64,000 nucleotides of DNA from Sphingopyxis sp. H053 (GTDB taxonomy: Bacteria; Pseudomonadota; Alphaproteobacteria; Sphingomonadales; Sphingomonadaceae). The stretch spans positions 20,012 through 84,011 of the forward strand of contig NZ_LNRU01000017.1 in assembly GCF_001468225.1 (NCBI RefSeq), read 5' to 3'. A model generated the notes under the pieces. That model searched no databases. It had not been told where the DNA came from and saw only the letters and a list, made by a program, of their open reading frames with translations. Below, in pieces: positions 1-7,830 of the stretch; position 1 is the stretch's first letter; each line of letters opens with the position of its first letter. The position numbers were made by a program, and so were the translations under genes.

Positions 1-19
1 GCTCGGCTTGCAAGCACCG

Positions 20-62
20 GGCAAAGAAAAGGCCCGCCCGCGACGAATGCGCGGACGGGCCT
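20..62 (-). terminator. Intrinsic terminator of the DUF736 gene
   Basis: On the minus strand a GC-rich stem (GGCCCGTCCGCG pairing with CGCGGGCGGGCC, one mismatch) with a loop of about 7 nt is followed by TTTTCTTT. It lies about 55 nt past the stop of the DUF736 gene and fits a rho-independent terminator for it. Confidence 0.7.
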
Positions 63-115
63 TCCCGATGTGACCGGCGCGGGTCGCGGCACCGGTCACG
101 GGGGGCTTGTCCCGG

Positions 116-616
116 TCAGGCGTCGACGCTCGCGCGCGTCTTGCCCTTGGGTGCCGGAGCGGTGCTGTCGCCCAGACCGTCGCCGGTGGCAGCACCGCTG
201 TCAACGCTGCGGTCGCTGGCCGGTTCGTCGCCGGTGGCAGTCAGCGGCGGCAGGGCGCCTTCACTCTCGCTGCCGAAGCCGTCGAGCGAGGCCTTGGGCT
301 TCGAGCGGCGCCAGGCGACGTTGTAGCTGCCATCGTTCTGCTGGAACATGGCGACCGGGATCGGCGCCGAGAGGCTGGGATCGTCGATCTGGCCCGAGAG
401 GAAGCACTCGCCGGTCTCGTTCGACGAGTATTCCCAGAGCGCGCCGATCTTGACCCAGCTGCGGCGGTCCGCCGAGAGCGCCATGAGGTCGAACTTGGGT
501 GCGCGCTCGTTGCTGGATTCGAAGGCCCGCAGAGCGACGGTCGCACTGAAGGTCAGGGTGGTGATGCGGCCGATGTGAACGCCTTCTGCGTTGGCCTTGA
601 GGGTGCCGATGTTCAT
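116..616 (-). CDS. DUF736 family protein
   Basis: 166-residue protein. The first ~105 residues (MNIGTLKAN, then a beta-rich stretch with a LMALSADR motif) fit DUF736, a small family common on alphaproteobacterial plasmids next to replication and transfer genes; function unknown. The C-terminal ~60 residues are low-complexity and rich in Ser, Asp, Gly and Ala. The frame is open upstream to 805, but the ATG at 616 is chosen because AGGAGA lies about 7 nt before it and because DUF736 proteins start with MNIG. A purine-rich G-tract leader lies 50-70 nt upstream and a terminator follows the stop. Confidence 0.8.
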   Translation of the reverse strand: MNIGTLKANAEGVHIGRITTLTFSATVALRAFESSNERAPKFDLMALSADRRSWVKIGALWEYSSNETGECFLSGQIDDPSLSAPIPVAMFQQNDGSYNVAWRRSKPKASLDGFGSESEGALPPLTATGDEPASDRSVDSGAATGDGLGDSTAPAPKGKTRASVDA

Positions 617-662
617 GTCGAAGTTCTCCTGATGCTGTCCGAACCCCTTGTCCGGAACACCT

Positions 663-686
663 TCTCCCATCCCCCTCTCCTCCGGG
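663..686 (-). promoter_or_regulatory. G-rich leader tract upstream of the DUF736 gene
   Basis: On the sense strand of the downstream gene this is a purine tract with GGAGGAGAGGGGGATGGG. Similar tracts lie at comparable distances before five other genes in the window (3375, 4117, 9247, 60321, 63041). Role unknown. Confidence 0.35.
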
Positions 687-818
687 CCCGTGGCCCGGCC
701 CGTGCGCCAGCCACCGCAGGCGCGCGTAATTCTATCCAGCCCAGAGGGCTGAGGAGTCTTGATGTGTGGTTTGGAGCTGAACCGGCCCTGCTTCGAGCCA
801 TGCACGGTCTATACTGAC

Positions 819-1169
819 CTAAGCTTCGGGCTCGGACCTGTCCTTGATGTGGCTGAGGCGCGCCATGAAGGCCTTGGCTTCGAGCTGATTGGGCCCATCG
901 CGCGTGGCGAGGCAGGCCATCCTGTCGATCTCGAGCTGTGCGGCAAGACTTGCATCGATATGGCAATAGGGTTCGAGCACGCGGATTGCGTCAACTGCGC
1001 GGGGGAGCTCGCCGAAATCGGTTCCGACCCATACAAGTTCGATCTTTTCTCCGTCTTCGTCAGGGGCGCTCAGTACCTGTGCGAAATAGGTCTGAAGCGG
1101 GCGATCCCAGCCAACATAGGCACTTGCCGCCGCAATCCCGTTGCGAAGCGGTACTTTGTGTCTGCTCAT
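819..1169 (-). CDS. Hypothetical plasmid protein
   Basis: 116 residues, soluble, no recognised domain; acidic in the middle (APDEDGEKIE) with a WVGTDFGELP motif. The ATG at 1169 has a GGAGG site about 11 nt upstream. It runs in the same direction as the DUF3768 gene upstream (73-nt gap) and the DUF736 gene downstream, so it may be co-transcribed with them. The antisense frame here is not supported by a ribosome-binding site. Function not assigned. Confidence 0.6.
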   Translation of the reverse strand: MSRHKVPLRNGIAAASAYVGWDRPLQTYFAQVLSAPDEDGEKIELVWVGTDFGELPRAVDAIRVLEPYCHIDASLAAQLEIDRMACLATRDGPNQLEAKAFMARLSHIKDRSEPEA

Positions 1170-1241
1170 GCGCCGTTTACCTCCGCATCGGGCTTGGGCG
1201 GCTGCCCGGTCACGCAGCGAAATGCCTGCCCTTCACAATGA

Positions 1242-1613
1242 TCAGTAGTCCGCTGGCCGCATCAGCGTGATGACCCGCCGTGTCATCGCTGGATTGGCCG
1301 GATCCTCGGACCCGAATGCCAGTTCGGTGTCGTAATAATCGACTTTCATCAGCACCTTGATGCCATCGACATCCAGGCTTGCAAAGTCTCGCTCGGGCGA
1401 ATCCGGGGCGAAGGTGCAATGGCGCAGAGCGGCGATCAGCCGGGCCTGTGCCATCATGCTTTGTGCCACCGTGTCGCCGCCGAGTTCTGCAAGCAGCCCG
1501 GAGGTCATGACGATGCGTGCCGTTCGGTCACGGCCCTGGCGTGCGGCATCATTGAGCAGCGCGATCCGCTCGGTGCGCTGCCGAGCGCAAGAGAGGTCGG
1601 ATGTGTCATGCAT
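1242..1613 (-). CDS. DUF3768 family protein
   Basis: 123 residues. The order RIALLNDAARQ, then IVMTSGLLAELG, then DFASLDVDGIKVLMKVDYYD, then ITLMRPADY at the C-terminus matches the DUF3768 family, small proteins of unknown role that travel with alphaproteobacterial plasmid backbones. The middle block is usually longer (NDPYGEHDFG); here it is DSPERDFAS, so the family loop is altered. The frame extends upstream to 1766, but the ATG at 1613 has GGGAGGAG about 9 nt before it. Likely part of the minus-strand run 5419 to 116. Confidence 0.75.
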   Translation of the reverse strand: MHDTSDLSCARQRTERIALLNDAARQGRDRTARIVMTSGLLAELGGDTVAQSMMAQARLIAALRHCTFAPDSPERDFASLDVDGIKVLMKVDYYDTELAFGSEDPANPAMTRRVITLMRPADY

Positions 1614-1672
1614 TGGAGCTCTCCTCCCGATCAAAGGGGCGATCAGCGGGCAACCGGACGGCCTCGCGAGCC

Positions 1673-3346
1673 TCAGCCGGCAGGCTGACAAGCGGACAGC
1701 TGAACATTGATCGCGGTCCCGGGGGCGACGGTAATGGCAACCTGCCGATCCTTGGGAATGACCCACAGGATACCGGCGAGCGTGTCGCGGATACGCGCCG
1801 CAATGGCCTCGTCTTCGCCGAGCAGCACCCGGGCCGCGAGCTCGCGCGCGTCGCGCAAGAAGTGCTCGTGCTGGGTGTCCCAGGAGTCGGCCTCGCTGTC
1901 GTCGCTCGCACAGAAACAGACGTTCTCGATCAGATCGACCAGCGTTTCGGGGGTCAGCGCCGGACCCGGCACAAAAGCGATGCGGATCTGGTCGACACCG
2001 CTGTACCAGCCATCCTCGCCCACGACAAAGGCCACATCTGCCGGGAACCGTTCCTCGCGCTGCGTTTCGCTGGCGCGGTGGAAGACACAGAACCTCAGCT
2101 CGATCGTCTCGGCACGAACATGGTCATCGAGCGGCGGAAAGCTGCCGTTCTCGGCGATGACGTGGCCCTGCTCCCCGGCTGCAACATAGAAGCGCACGTT
2201 CCCGAGCTGATGCAGCGCGTCATACCAGCCATAGCCAGCGTAGGCAGGATGGTTCTCGACGAGGTGCGGGCGCAAAGGGTGCTCGCGCAGCGCGCGCTCC
2301 AGTCCCTGTGCAATATCGGGCTCAAGATCCGCGACAAGGATCGTGTCCGCACCTGCTTCGACTTCCTCATACTCGACATTGACGTTGTCGCTCTCCGCGA
2401 TGGCCGCATGCCAGCGGGGCAGGCAGGGGTCGGCCTCGGGCAGGGCAACCCCCAGATCGCGCGCTTCCTTCCAGTTCTCGAAGGAGAGCCGGTGCTGGCC
2501 TTTGTGCGCCAGCGCGGCATAGATCGTGCGCTTGCACCCTGCCTGAAGCGCCGCAAATGCGGCGTTCTCGACGAATTCCTTGCGCGCCGGGAGCACAAGG
2601 GCAAGGCCCGGGGTGGCCCCGATATCGAGCCGGGCATGGTAGGTCTTGCCGCCAAGGCTCTCCGAGACGCTGGCAAGCTTGCGGGTGAGCACCATGCCAT
2701 GGAAATTCGTGGTGGGGTCCTGGTGGTATTCGCGCCCTTCGAACACGCCGATTTGGCTGCCGTTCCACTCGGCAATGTAGATCGCCTTGGCGAGGAACTC
2801 CTCGCTCGGCATTTCCGTGCCATTGAAGAACACAGGCAGCGGGTAGAACTTCGCGACCTCGCGCAGAATCCGCTCGGACGTCTGCTCGCTCACTCCGGGC
2901 ATCAGGAAAGTGATGGTCGTCCCAACCGGACGAGCAAGGGGCCGCACGGCAATGTCCTGCGCGCCGGTCCAGCCATCCGCGGGGACATGGACCGACCATC
3001 CGGTGTCGGCATCGACATGACGCGAGCTGATCTGTGTGTCCTTGCCCGCCAGGCTGAAGACACCCATGCCTGCCGGGTCTTCGGCCTCATGGATGCGCTG
3101 GTTCCAGCCCGAATCCCCGAGCGCAATCATGGTCTGGGGATCGGCGACGCCGGTTCCATCATCGACAAGGGTCAGTCGCGCTCCGTCCTGATCTGCGCAG
3201 CAGGCGATATCGATCCGGGAAGCGCCCGCGCGGCGACTATTCTGGAGGAGCTCTCCCAGAATATCGCCCATGGTGCCGTTAAAGAGGCGTGTGACTTTGG
3301 TGATCGTCTTCGGGCTGACGCTGGGTCGGATAACTGTCGGGTTCAT
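1673..3346 (-). CDS. GHKL-type ATP-binding protein
   Basis: 557 residues. An N-terminal HATPase_c (Hsp90/MutL/histidine-kinase-like) fold is indicated by the N box ILGELLQNSRRAGA (residues ~27-40), the G1 box LVDDGTGV (~58-65) and a GMGVFSLAG G2-like loop (~94-102). No kinase core or phospho-acceptor His region is seen. The C-terminal two-thirds match no family I know. Orphan GHKL ATPases of this size are found on alphaproteobacterial plasmids; their role is unknown. The start at 3346 (MNPTVIRP) has AAGGA about 10 nt upstream and a G-rich tract further up. It sits between the DUF7007 and DUF3768 genes on the same strand. Confidence 0.7.
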   Translation of the reverse strand: MNPTVIRPSVSPKTITKVTRLFNGTMGDILGELLQNSRRAGASRIDIACCADQDGARLTLVDDGTGVADPQTMIALGDSGWNQRIHEAEDPAGMGVFSLAGKDTQISSRHVDADTGWSVHVPADGWTGAQDIAVRPLARPVGTTITFLMPGVSEQTSERILREVAKFYPLPVFFNGTEMPSEEFLAKAIYIAEWNGSQIGVFEGREYHQDPTTNFHGMVLTRKLASVSESLGGKTYHARLDIGATPGLALVLPARKEFVENAAFAALQAGCKRTIYAALAHKGQHRLSFENWKEARDLGVALPEADPCLPRWHAAIAESDNVNVEYEEVEAGADTILVADLEPDIAQGLERALREHPLRPHLVENHPAYAGYGWYDALHQLGNVRFYVAAGEQGHVIAENGSFPPLDDHVRAETIELRFCVFHRASETQREERFPADVAFVVGEDGWYSGVDQIRIAFVPGPALTPETLVDLIENVCFCASDDSEADSWDTQHEHFLRDARELAARVLLGEDEAIAARIRDTLAGILWVIPKDRQVAITVAPGTAINVQLSACQPAG

Positions 3347-3374
3347 GGCAAGGGGTCCTTCATCGCACTGGTTC

Positions 3375-3399
3375 GCCCTTCCCCTCCCCCTTCCCTCCA
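3375..3399 (-). promoter_or_regulatory. G-rich leader tract upstream of the GHKL ATPase gene
   Basis: On the sense strand: GGAGGGAAGGGGGAGGGG, 30-53 nt before the start codon. One of six similar tracts in the window. Confidence 0.35.
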
Positions 3400-3449
3400 G
3401 ATCGGCGGATCGATGCCTGGCCAGAGCCGGGCGGCCTTCGGCCTGCTCT

Positions 3450-4085
3450 TCAGGCCACTCGTTTTGGTCGCAGGGCATCGGGCATCGGGATGATCTCGTG
3501 CGCCGTATCGCGCAGCGCCGTGACCTCGCCGCGCGCGGCGTAGAGGTCCTTCGCGATCAGCGCGCAGACTTCGGCCTCGCCATGAGTTGGCCGGCCAAGG
3601 TGATCGACGCGCTCGACTTGCCGGGCAATCACGCCGACTTTGCCTTCCGGCACCCATTCGGCCCAATCGCCCCAGGCGCTGGTCACGCAGAATTCGCCGA
3701 TCGCGGCGATGTAGGCCTTACGCGTCCGCAGGATCGTGGAGGCATTCTCCTCGACGGCCTCGCCGGTAAAGGCGCTGAAGCGGTCCGGATGCCAACATTT
3801 GGCGGTATCGCGGGCAAGCTGCAGGAAGCCCGCGGAGCAGGAGCCCTGCCCATCAAGCTCGCTAGAAAAGGCAAGGATCGGGAGCGACCAATCGCAGTCT
3901 TCTTCGTAGGACCCTCCCTCGATCTGTAGCGCCGACGGCATGGCGGCCTGTCTCTGATCGGACAGAATGATGCCGCCGTGGCTGGCGGTCATCACCGACC
4001 AAATCCCGGGGCCAAGCTGATCGGCCTGTTGGACAGCACCCCAGATCGATGTCGATGGGCGCGGCGACGGAGCAAAGCATGTCAT
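3450..4085 (-). CDS. DUF7007-like plasmid protein
   Basis: 211 residues. The N-terminus reads SIWGAVQQADQLGPGIWSVMTASHGGIILS followed by RQAAMP (residues ~13-50), the signature I associate with DUF7007 proteins (WGxxQ, ISVxTxGHGG, RRxAMP) found on alphaproteobacterial plasmids. A second block, YEEDCDWSLPILAF, follows at ~60. Function unknown. AAGGAGAG about 9 nt before the ATG at 4085 supports the start. It lies 47 nt from the gene upstream and 103 nt from the GHKL ATPase downstream, all on the minus strand. Confidence 0.65.
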   Translation of the reverse strand: MTCFAPSPRPSTSIWGAVQQADQLGPGIWSVMTASHGGIILSDQRQAAMPSALQIEGGSYEEDCDWSLPILAFSSELDGQGSCSAGFLQLARDTAKCWHPDRFSAFTGEAVEENASTILRTRKAYIAAIGEFCVTSAWGDWAEWVPEGKVGVIARQVERVDHLGRPTHGEAEVCALIAKDLYAARGEVTALRDTAHEIIPMPDALRPKRVA

Positions 4086-4116
4086 GAGCGAACTCTCCTT
4101 CTTCAGGTTCGCTCAC

Positions 4117-4136
4117 ATCCTCCCCCTCCCCTTCAC
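4117..4136 (-). promoter_or_regulatory. G-rich leader tract upstream of the DUF7007-like gene
   Basis: Sense strand GAAGGGGAGGGGGAGGAT, 32-51 nt before the start; it overlaps the stop codon of the gene upstream. Confidence 0.35.
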
Positions 4137-5419
4137 TCGAGAATGCGGCGGGCTTCGCTGATAATTGCCTCAGGCGTCACGCTGCTGACGGCCATGGATA
4201 CGACAAGCCCGGCCTGACCGAGACGCTCGCGCTCGATGCTGCGCAGCTCAAGATAGTCAGCATCATCCGACTGCAGGATCTGGAGCGCGAACTTGCACTC
4301 CACCCCGCTATGCTCATCGAGCAGCGCCACCAGGAAATCCGGCCTCGCCGAGCCCGCAGCCAGCGCGATGTCAAAGAGGACCTTCTTGACGGCCATCCTG
4401 ACACCGAGGCGGCGCAGTTCATACTGGGCCTGTTGGAGCGCGCGCAGCACATCGCGATCGTGGTCGCGCTCGGCGGGCACGAACTGGTTTCCGCTGAACA
4501 CAGGCTGGGCATAGGCCCGCAGCGCCAGGTATCCTTCGCGCCGGCTGTGCTCGCCGACGACAGCAAGCACCAGAAACGGTGGCTCGACCTCGGCGCGGAT
4601 GATCCCGGTGTGCTGGATGCGGTTGCGGATTTCGACGGTGCCGAGCCCCGTCACGACCTCGCTCGACGTCACCTCGCTCGCTTCGAGAAGCAGAAAGGCC
4701 TGCGGCGCAAACTCGGGCGGCCAGGTCTCGGCGGCAGAGCGTAACCGGGCATGGACACGCCGCTTCTCGTAATCGATGGCGTTGGTGTAGAGGTGATCCG
4801 ACAGCCGAATACCCGGAGCGATCTCGAGGCCCGCGGCTGCGCGCTTGAGGTACCGCATTTCTGCGCTGATCGAGCCTTCGCGCCTGCCACTGGGCGGCAA
4901 TTCGCGCAGGACGTTTGCGCCTGCCCGCTCGAGCAGCAGCCAGAGTAGCTTGCCCAGGCGCGGGATCGCAACGCCGCGTGAGCGGTCGTCCGGCTCAATG
5001 TCTTCCGGCCTCTGTGCAAGCTTCTCCGGCGCCTTCTGGTGCGCGCTGAACAGGCCCTTGGGAAGGCCGATAGCGTAAAGCGAGTCCTTTGCGGTCTCGC
5101 GGATACGCGGCGGTGCCTGGGGCAAATGAAAGGGGCATTTGGCATCGTGGCCTGGCCGCGAGGTAAGGCGCCTGAGATAGTAGGTTTCCTGAAAACTGAG
5201 ATAGGCCGCGCTCATCAGCGGCGGCGGACGCTCTGCCCCAAGGCAATCGCAGGCGATCCACTTGTGGTTCTCGCGCGCGGTGGAGACCAGCGAGACCGAA
5301 GCACGGTGGTCGGCCTCGCTGCCCCGGCCTGTATACCAGCGCACCAGCGCAGCCTTCAGCTCGTCGCTGATGGCGACCCTGCCGGTCTTTCCAGTGGTGT
5401 CCTTACCTACCAGCCACAT
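4133..5419 (-). CDS. Cys/His-motif protein with PD-(D/E)XK-like C-terminus
   Basis: 428 residues. The N-terminal part has WIACDCLGAERPP (~54-66) and, 25-40 residues later, RPGHDAKCPFH, a Cys/His arrangement like that of DUF1173 and competence CoiA-type proteins and possibly a metal site. The C-terminal part has ARPDFLVALLDEHSGVECKF (~360-380), matching the PD...ExK pattern of restriction-like nucleases, preceded by an Arg-rich helix. A nucleic-acid-processing enzyme is possible but unproven. The start is uncertain because no good ribosome-binding site precedes the ATG at 5419; a start a few codons either side is possible. Confidence 0.55.
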   Translation of the reverse strand: MWLVGKDTTGKTGRVAISDELKAALVRWYTGRGSEADHRASVSLVSTARENHKWIACDCLGAERPPPLMSAAYLSFQETYYLRRLTSRPGHDAKCPFHLPQAPPRIRETAKDSLYAIGLPKGLFSAHQKAPEKLAQRPEDIEPDDRSRGVAIPRLGKLLWLLLERAGANVLRELPPSGRREGSISAEMRYLKRAAAGLEIAPGIRLSDHLYTNAIDYEKRRVHARLRSAAETWPPEFAPQAFLLLEASEVTSSEVVTGLGTVEIRNRIQHTGIIRAEVEPPFLVLAVVGEHSRREGYLALRAYAQPVFSGNQFVPAERDHDRDVLRALQQAQYELRRLGVRMAVKKVLFDIALAAGSARPDFLVALLDEHSGVECKFALQILQSDDADYLELRSIERERLGQAGLVVSMAVSSVTPEAIISEARRILE

Positions 5420-5486
5420 GCATGGTGACGCCTTGACCCTGTCGTTTGTTCACGGTATGTTCATACTCAGCGGGAGCCCATGAATA

Positions 5487-5984
5487 ATGAACAAGGTCTT
5501 TGATATCGGCAAGTTCGACCTCGATGTCACGCTGCGCGACGCGGCACTTGATCCCAATTGCCGCCCAACCAAGCGCATGCTCGCCAATGCCTCGATCGGA
5601 GTGGAGCCGTTCGATGCCTACTACTCAGCGCGCGAGCTCTATGAGACCTTGCAGGGCGTCTTCCAGGGCCTGCCCAATGCCAAGGCTCGGCTGACGCAGA
5701 TCCTGTCCTGCCATTGCGATGACTATCAGCGCTGCCTCTACTATGCGCTGGCAGGGCGCGGGGTTATCCAGATGCTCGACGATCTCGAATGGCTCTTCGA
5801 ACTCCTTGGGCCGCGGTGCCAGATGTCGGGGCAGATTCTGCGCTCGGGCCAGCACCCGGCACCGATGGTCAACCCTTACGTCTCGTCAGAGCCTGATGGC
5901 CCTGTTCCTGCCCGCAATGCCGACTTTACCGAAGGCCCATCGTGGCATCTCGATCCCGGCCTCGGAGGGATGATCGAGGAATAG
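5487..5984 (+). CDS. Hypothetical protein
   Basis: 165 residues, the only plus-strand gene in the first 9 kb. It is soluble, with a central helical region containing ILSCHCDDYQRCLYYALAGRG (about 72-92) and a Pro/Gly-rich tail; the CHC...C cluster could bind metal. No family recognised. The ATG at 5487 is preceded by GGGAG about 12 nt upstream. It is divergent from the Cys/His gene, sharing about 65 nt of upstream sequence. Confidence 0.6.
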   Translation: MNKVFDIGKFDLDVTLRDAALDPNCRPTKRMLANASIGVEPFDAYYSARELYETLQGVFQGLPNAKARLTQILSCHCDDYQRCLYYALAGRGVIQMLDDLEWLFELLGPRCQMSGQILRSGQHPAPMVNPYVSSEPDGPVPARNADFTEGPSWHLDPGLGGMIEE

Positions 5985-6007
5985 ACATTGCGGCGACATT
6001 GCCATGC

Positions 6008-6349
6008 CTAGGCATGCACACCTGCGTTCACGGCATCAATGTAAGTCAGCACGTCCTGCACGCGGTCGCAGCGCACAAGCTCCATCGCAGTCTGGCCGGA
6101 AAAACCGGAAAGCGGCTCAGAACGATACCAGGCATAGGTCATGATCATAGAACCGAAACGCGGCTCCACCTTGCTGAGCACCTCTATCATCGAGCCGATG
6201 CGGCGCTGAATGTCATCCGATTCCATGCGGCAGGTAGCATCTTTGTCGAGACCAAGCGTGCGCCCGAGTTCATCGCCCGTGGTGCCCAGCAGCGCTATCA
6301 GTTTACGCGGATCATGCGCGCCATCTTCCGCATCGCGATGAGAATTCAT
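6008..6349 (-). CDS. MbcA/ParS/Xre (DUF2384) antitoxin-like protein
   Basis: 113 residues. The C-terminal half (WYRSEPLSGFSGQTAMELV, ~75-93, then VLTYIDAVNAG) is the DUF2384 toxin-binding signature of the Xre/MbcA/ParS antitoxins that normally pair with RES-domain toxins. The N-terminal half fits the helical Xre-like part. No RES toxin is seen beside it; instead it is the last gene of a yefM-yoeB operon, 14 nt after the yoeB stop. GAGG about 9 nt before the ATG supports the start. Confidence 0.75.
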   Translation of the reverse strand: MNSHRDAEDGAHDPRKLIALLGTTGDELGRTLGLDKDATCRMESDDIQRRIGSMIEVLSKVEPRFGSMIMTYAWYRSEPLSGFSGQTAMELVRCDRVQDVLTYIDAVNAGVHA

Positions 6350-6363
6350 GCAGGGACCTCAGA

Positions 6364-6630
6364 TCAATAGTGAAACCGGCATTGGGCAATCTCTAGCTGC
6401 TGCTCGTTTCCTTTGCCGGTGACGCGATAGACCAGACGGTCTTCTTTGGTGATCCGCCGCGACCACCAGCCTGCCAGGGAGCCTTTGAGCGGCTCAGGCT
6501 TTCCGGTTCCTTTGAAAGGCGTTCGCTGGCATTCCTTGATGAGGTCGTTGAGCCGGGTGAGAACCTTGTCATCGGTTTGCTGCCAGTGCAGATAATCCTC
6601 CCAGGCGTTGTCTGCAAAGACCAGCTTCAA
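6364..6630 (-). CDS. yoeB: YoeB/Txe family mRNA interferase toxin
   Basis: 88 residues, the normal YoeB length. It has the family landmarks: WEDYLHWQ at the N-terminus, a LIKECQRTPFKGTGKPEPLKG core containing the conserved Glu/Arg surroundings, WSRRITKEDRLVYRV, and the C-terminal CRFHY with the catalytic His-Tyr. YoeB cleaves mRNA on the ribosome when freed from YefM. Its start overlaps the last codon of yefM by 4 nt, so the two are translationally coupled. Confidence 0.93.
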   Translation of the reverse strand: MKLVFADNAWEDYLHWQQTDDKVLTRLNDLIKECQRTPFKGTGKPEPLKGSLAGWWSRRITKEDRLVYRVTGKGNEQQLEIAQCRFHY

Positions 6631-6881
6631 GGCTCGATCAGCCCGCGCTCATTGCCGCCATCGCCATCCAGTTGCTCGATCGACTGCCGCAGGCGGTCGG
6701 CATTGGTGCGGTTCGAAAGGAGATACATGGTCTCCTCGATCGCGTTCCAATCTTCGAGCGAAACCATCACGATCGACTCGGCCTTCTGCCGCGTGACCAC
6801 AACATGTGTCCGGTCACTGACCACCTGATCCATAATGCCTTTCAGATTGGCGCGCGCTTCTGAGTAGGTGATAACGTCCAT
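6627..6881 (-). CDS. yefM: YefM antitoxin (Phd/YefM family)
   Basis: 84 residues. MDVITYSEARANLKGIMDQV and VVTRQKAESIVMVSLEDWNAIEET are the Phd/YefM DNA-binding and dimer motifs; the acidic C-terminal tail (IEQLDGDGG) would neutralise YoeB. It is the first gene of a yefM-yoeB-xre operon on the minus strand. A 20-bp palindrome with TTGTAC/GTACAA half-sites lies just upstream (6904-6923), as expected for autorepression by the antitoxin. Confidence 0.93.
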   Translation of the reverse strand: MDVITYSEARANLKGIMDQVVSDRTHVVVTRQKAESIVMVSLEDWNAIEETMYLLSNRTNADRLRQSIEQLDGDGGNERGLIEP

Positions 6882-6903
6882 AGCTTCATCCTTTACCGAA
6901 CCA

Positions 6904-6923
6904 TTGTACTAATATTGGTACAA
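6904..6923. promoter_or_regulatory. yefM operator palindrome
   Basis: TTGTACTAATATTGGTACAA is palindromic except for one pair. It lies 23 nt upstream of the yefM start. The GTAC-containing half-sites recall the TGTACA core bound by YefM-YoeB of E. coli. Confidence 0.65.
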
Positions 6924-6977
6924 CTGCAAGCTTGAACAAGTGGTGAAGGGCAAGACCCTCATTTTTCCGAGAGCAGC

Positions 6978-7178
6978 CTACAGGACAACAACCTGCAGCT
7001 CGATCGCTCCGGAAAGGCTCTCTTCTGCAGGCAAAACGCAGAAGGGCTGGAGCTTGCTGTCCGTCCTTACCACGGCATGGCTCTGCCCGGAATTTGCGGT
7101 CATCCGAATGGCGACGCGCTCGGCATTGGCGCGCCCGCACAGGATGTCCCTTCTCGGGTCGAGGCTCTGAGGCAGCAT
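6978..7178 (-). CDS. Small hypothetical protein
   Basis: 66 residues, starting MLPQSLDPRRDILCGRANAERVAIRM. The ATG at 7178 has a strong GGGAGGTG site 6-8 nt upstream, better than most genes around it, which is the main reason to believe it. It follows the 207-residue gene by 16 nt on the same strand. No domain recognised. Confidence 0.5.
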   Translation of the reverse strand: MLPQSLDPRRDILCGRANAERVAIRMTANSGQSHAVVRTDSKLQPFCVLPAEESLSGAIELQVVVL

Positions 7179-7194
7179 GATCACCTCCCGAGCG

Positions 7195-7818
7195 TTACGG
7201 CGTCGCCGTGAAGAATGTGCGAACCGCGCGCTTTGGGGGCACGACTTCAAATCGGCGCTCCATCAATCTGCTGATGCGGAACCGGCCTCGGCCATCGGGC
7301 GTGCTGAGTTCAATCTTCGCGCCCCGCTTTGTCACCCTGAACTCGGCGTGTTCGCTCCCGTCGGTGAACTTCATGGGTTCAGGCAGCCGGATCAGGTCGC
7401 CATCGGCGATCTTGCGCTCCTTGAGCCGGAGCTGGCGGTAGCACCGGTTACGCCAGTCGAGAGCATAAGGGTGACGGGTTGGCCCCAGTTCCTCAAGGAT
7501 ACTTCTGGGACACCCGGCTTCCACCGGCCCGGAGTTTTCATCCATGTCCTTGTAGCCGAACAGGAGGCCGTCTGCGGCCTTGGGGTTCCAGCGGACCAGA
7601 CAGATCACCGCGGAGATGGCGTGGGTCTGGTTATTCGGTCCATAGCGCTGGACAGCCGCGTAGTAGGCACCGGATGTGGACACGCTTCTGATGACCCGGC
7701 ATCCTTCGAAGGTGCCGGTTTCTTCATTCTCGCGCTCCCATGTGAGCTGATTGTCGAGATAGGCCTTGGGAGTGTCGAAGCCCCCCATTCCGGCACGGTG
7801 CATGTAAAGCCAGCCCAT
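7195..7818 (-). CDS. Hypothetical plasmid protein
   Basis: 207 residues, start MGWLYMHRAGMGGFDTPKAYLD with AAGGAG about 8 nt upstream. The MGW(L/I)-x-M-x(5)-G-x(5)-YLD opening and a TGAYYAA...V-W-P block recur, as far as I recall, in uncharacterised alphaproteobacterial plasmid proteins. No catalytic motif seen. It lies 12 nt after the preceding gene fragment on the same strand, so it is probably co-transcribed with it and with the methylase gene upstream. Confidence 0.6.
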   Translation of the reverse strand: MGWLYMHRAGMGGFDTPKAYLDNQLTWERENEETGTFEGCRVIRSVSTSGAYYAAVQRYGPNNQTHAISAVICLVRWNPKAADGLLFGYKDMDENSGPVEAGCPRSILEELGPTRHPYALDWRNRCYRQLRLKERKIADGDLIRLPEPMKFTDGSEHAEFRVTKRGAKIELSTPDGRGRFRISRLMERRFEVVPPKRAVRTFFTATP

Positions 7819-7830
7819 GCGTGTTCTCCT

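Noticed and set aside
1601..3493. Long open frame on the plus strand
   Set aside because: Antisense to the GHKL ATPase, whose motifs and ribosome-binding site are clear; the plus-strand product has no recognisable domain.
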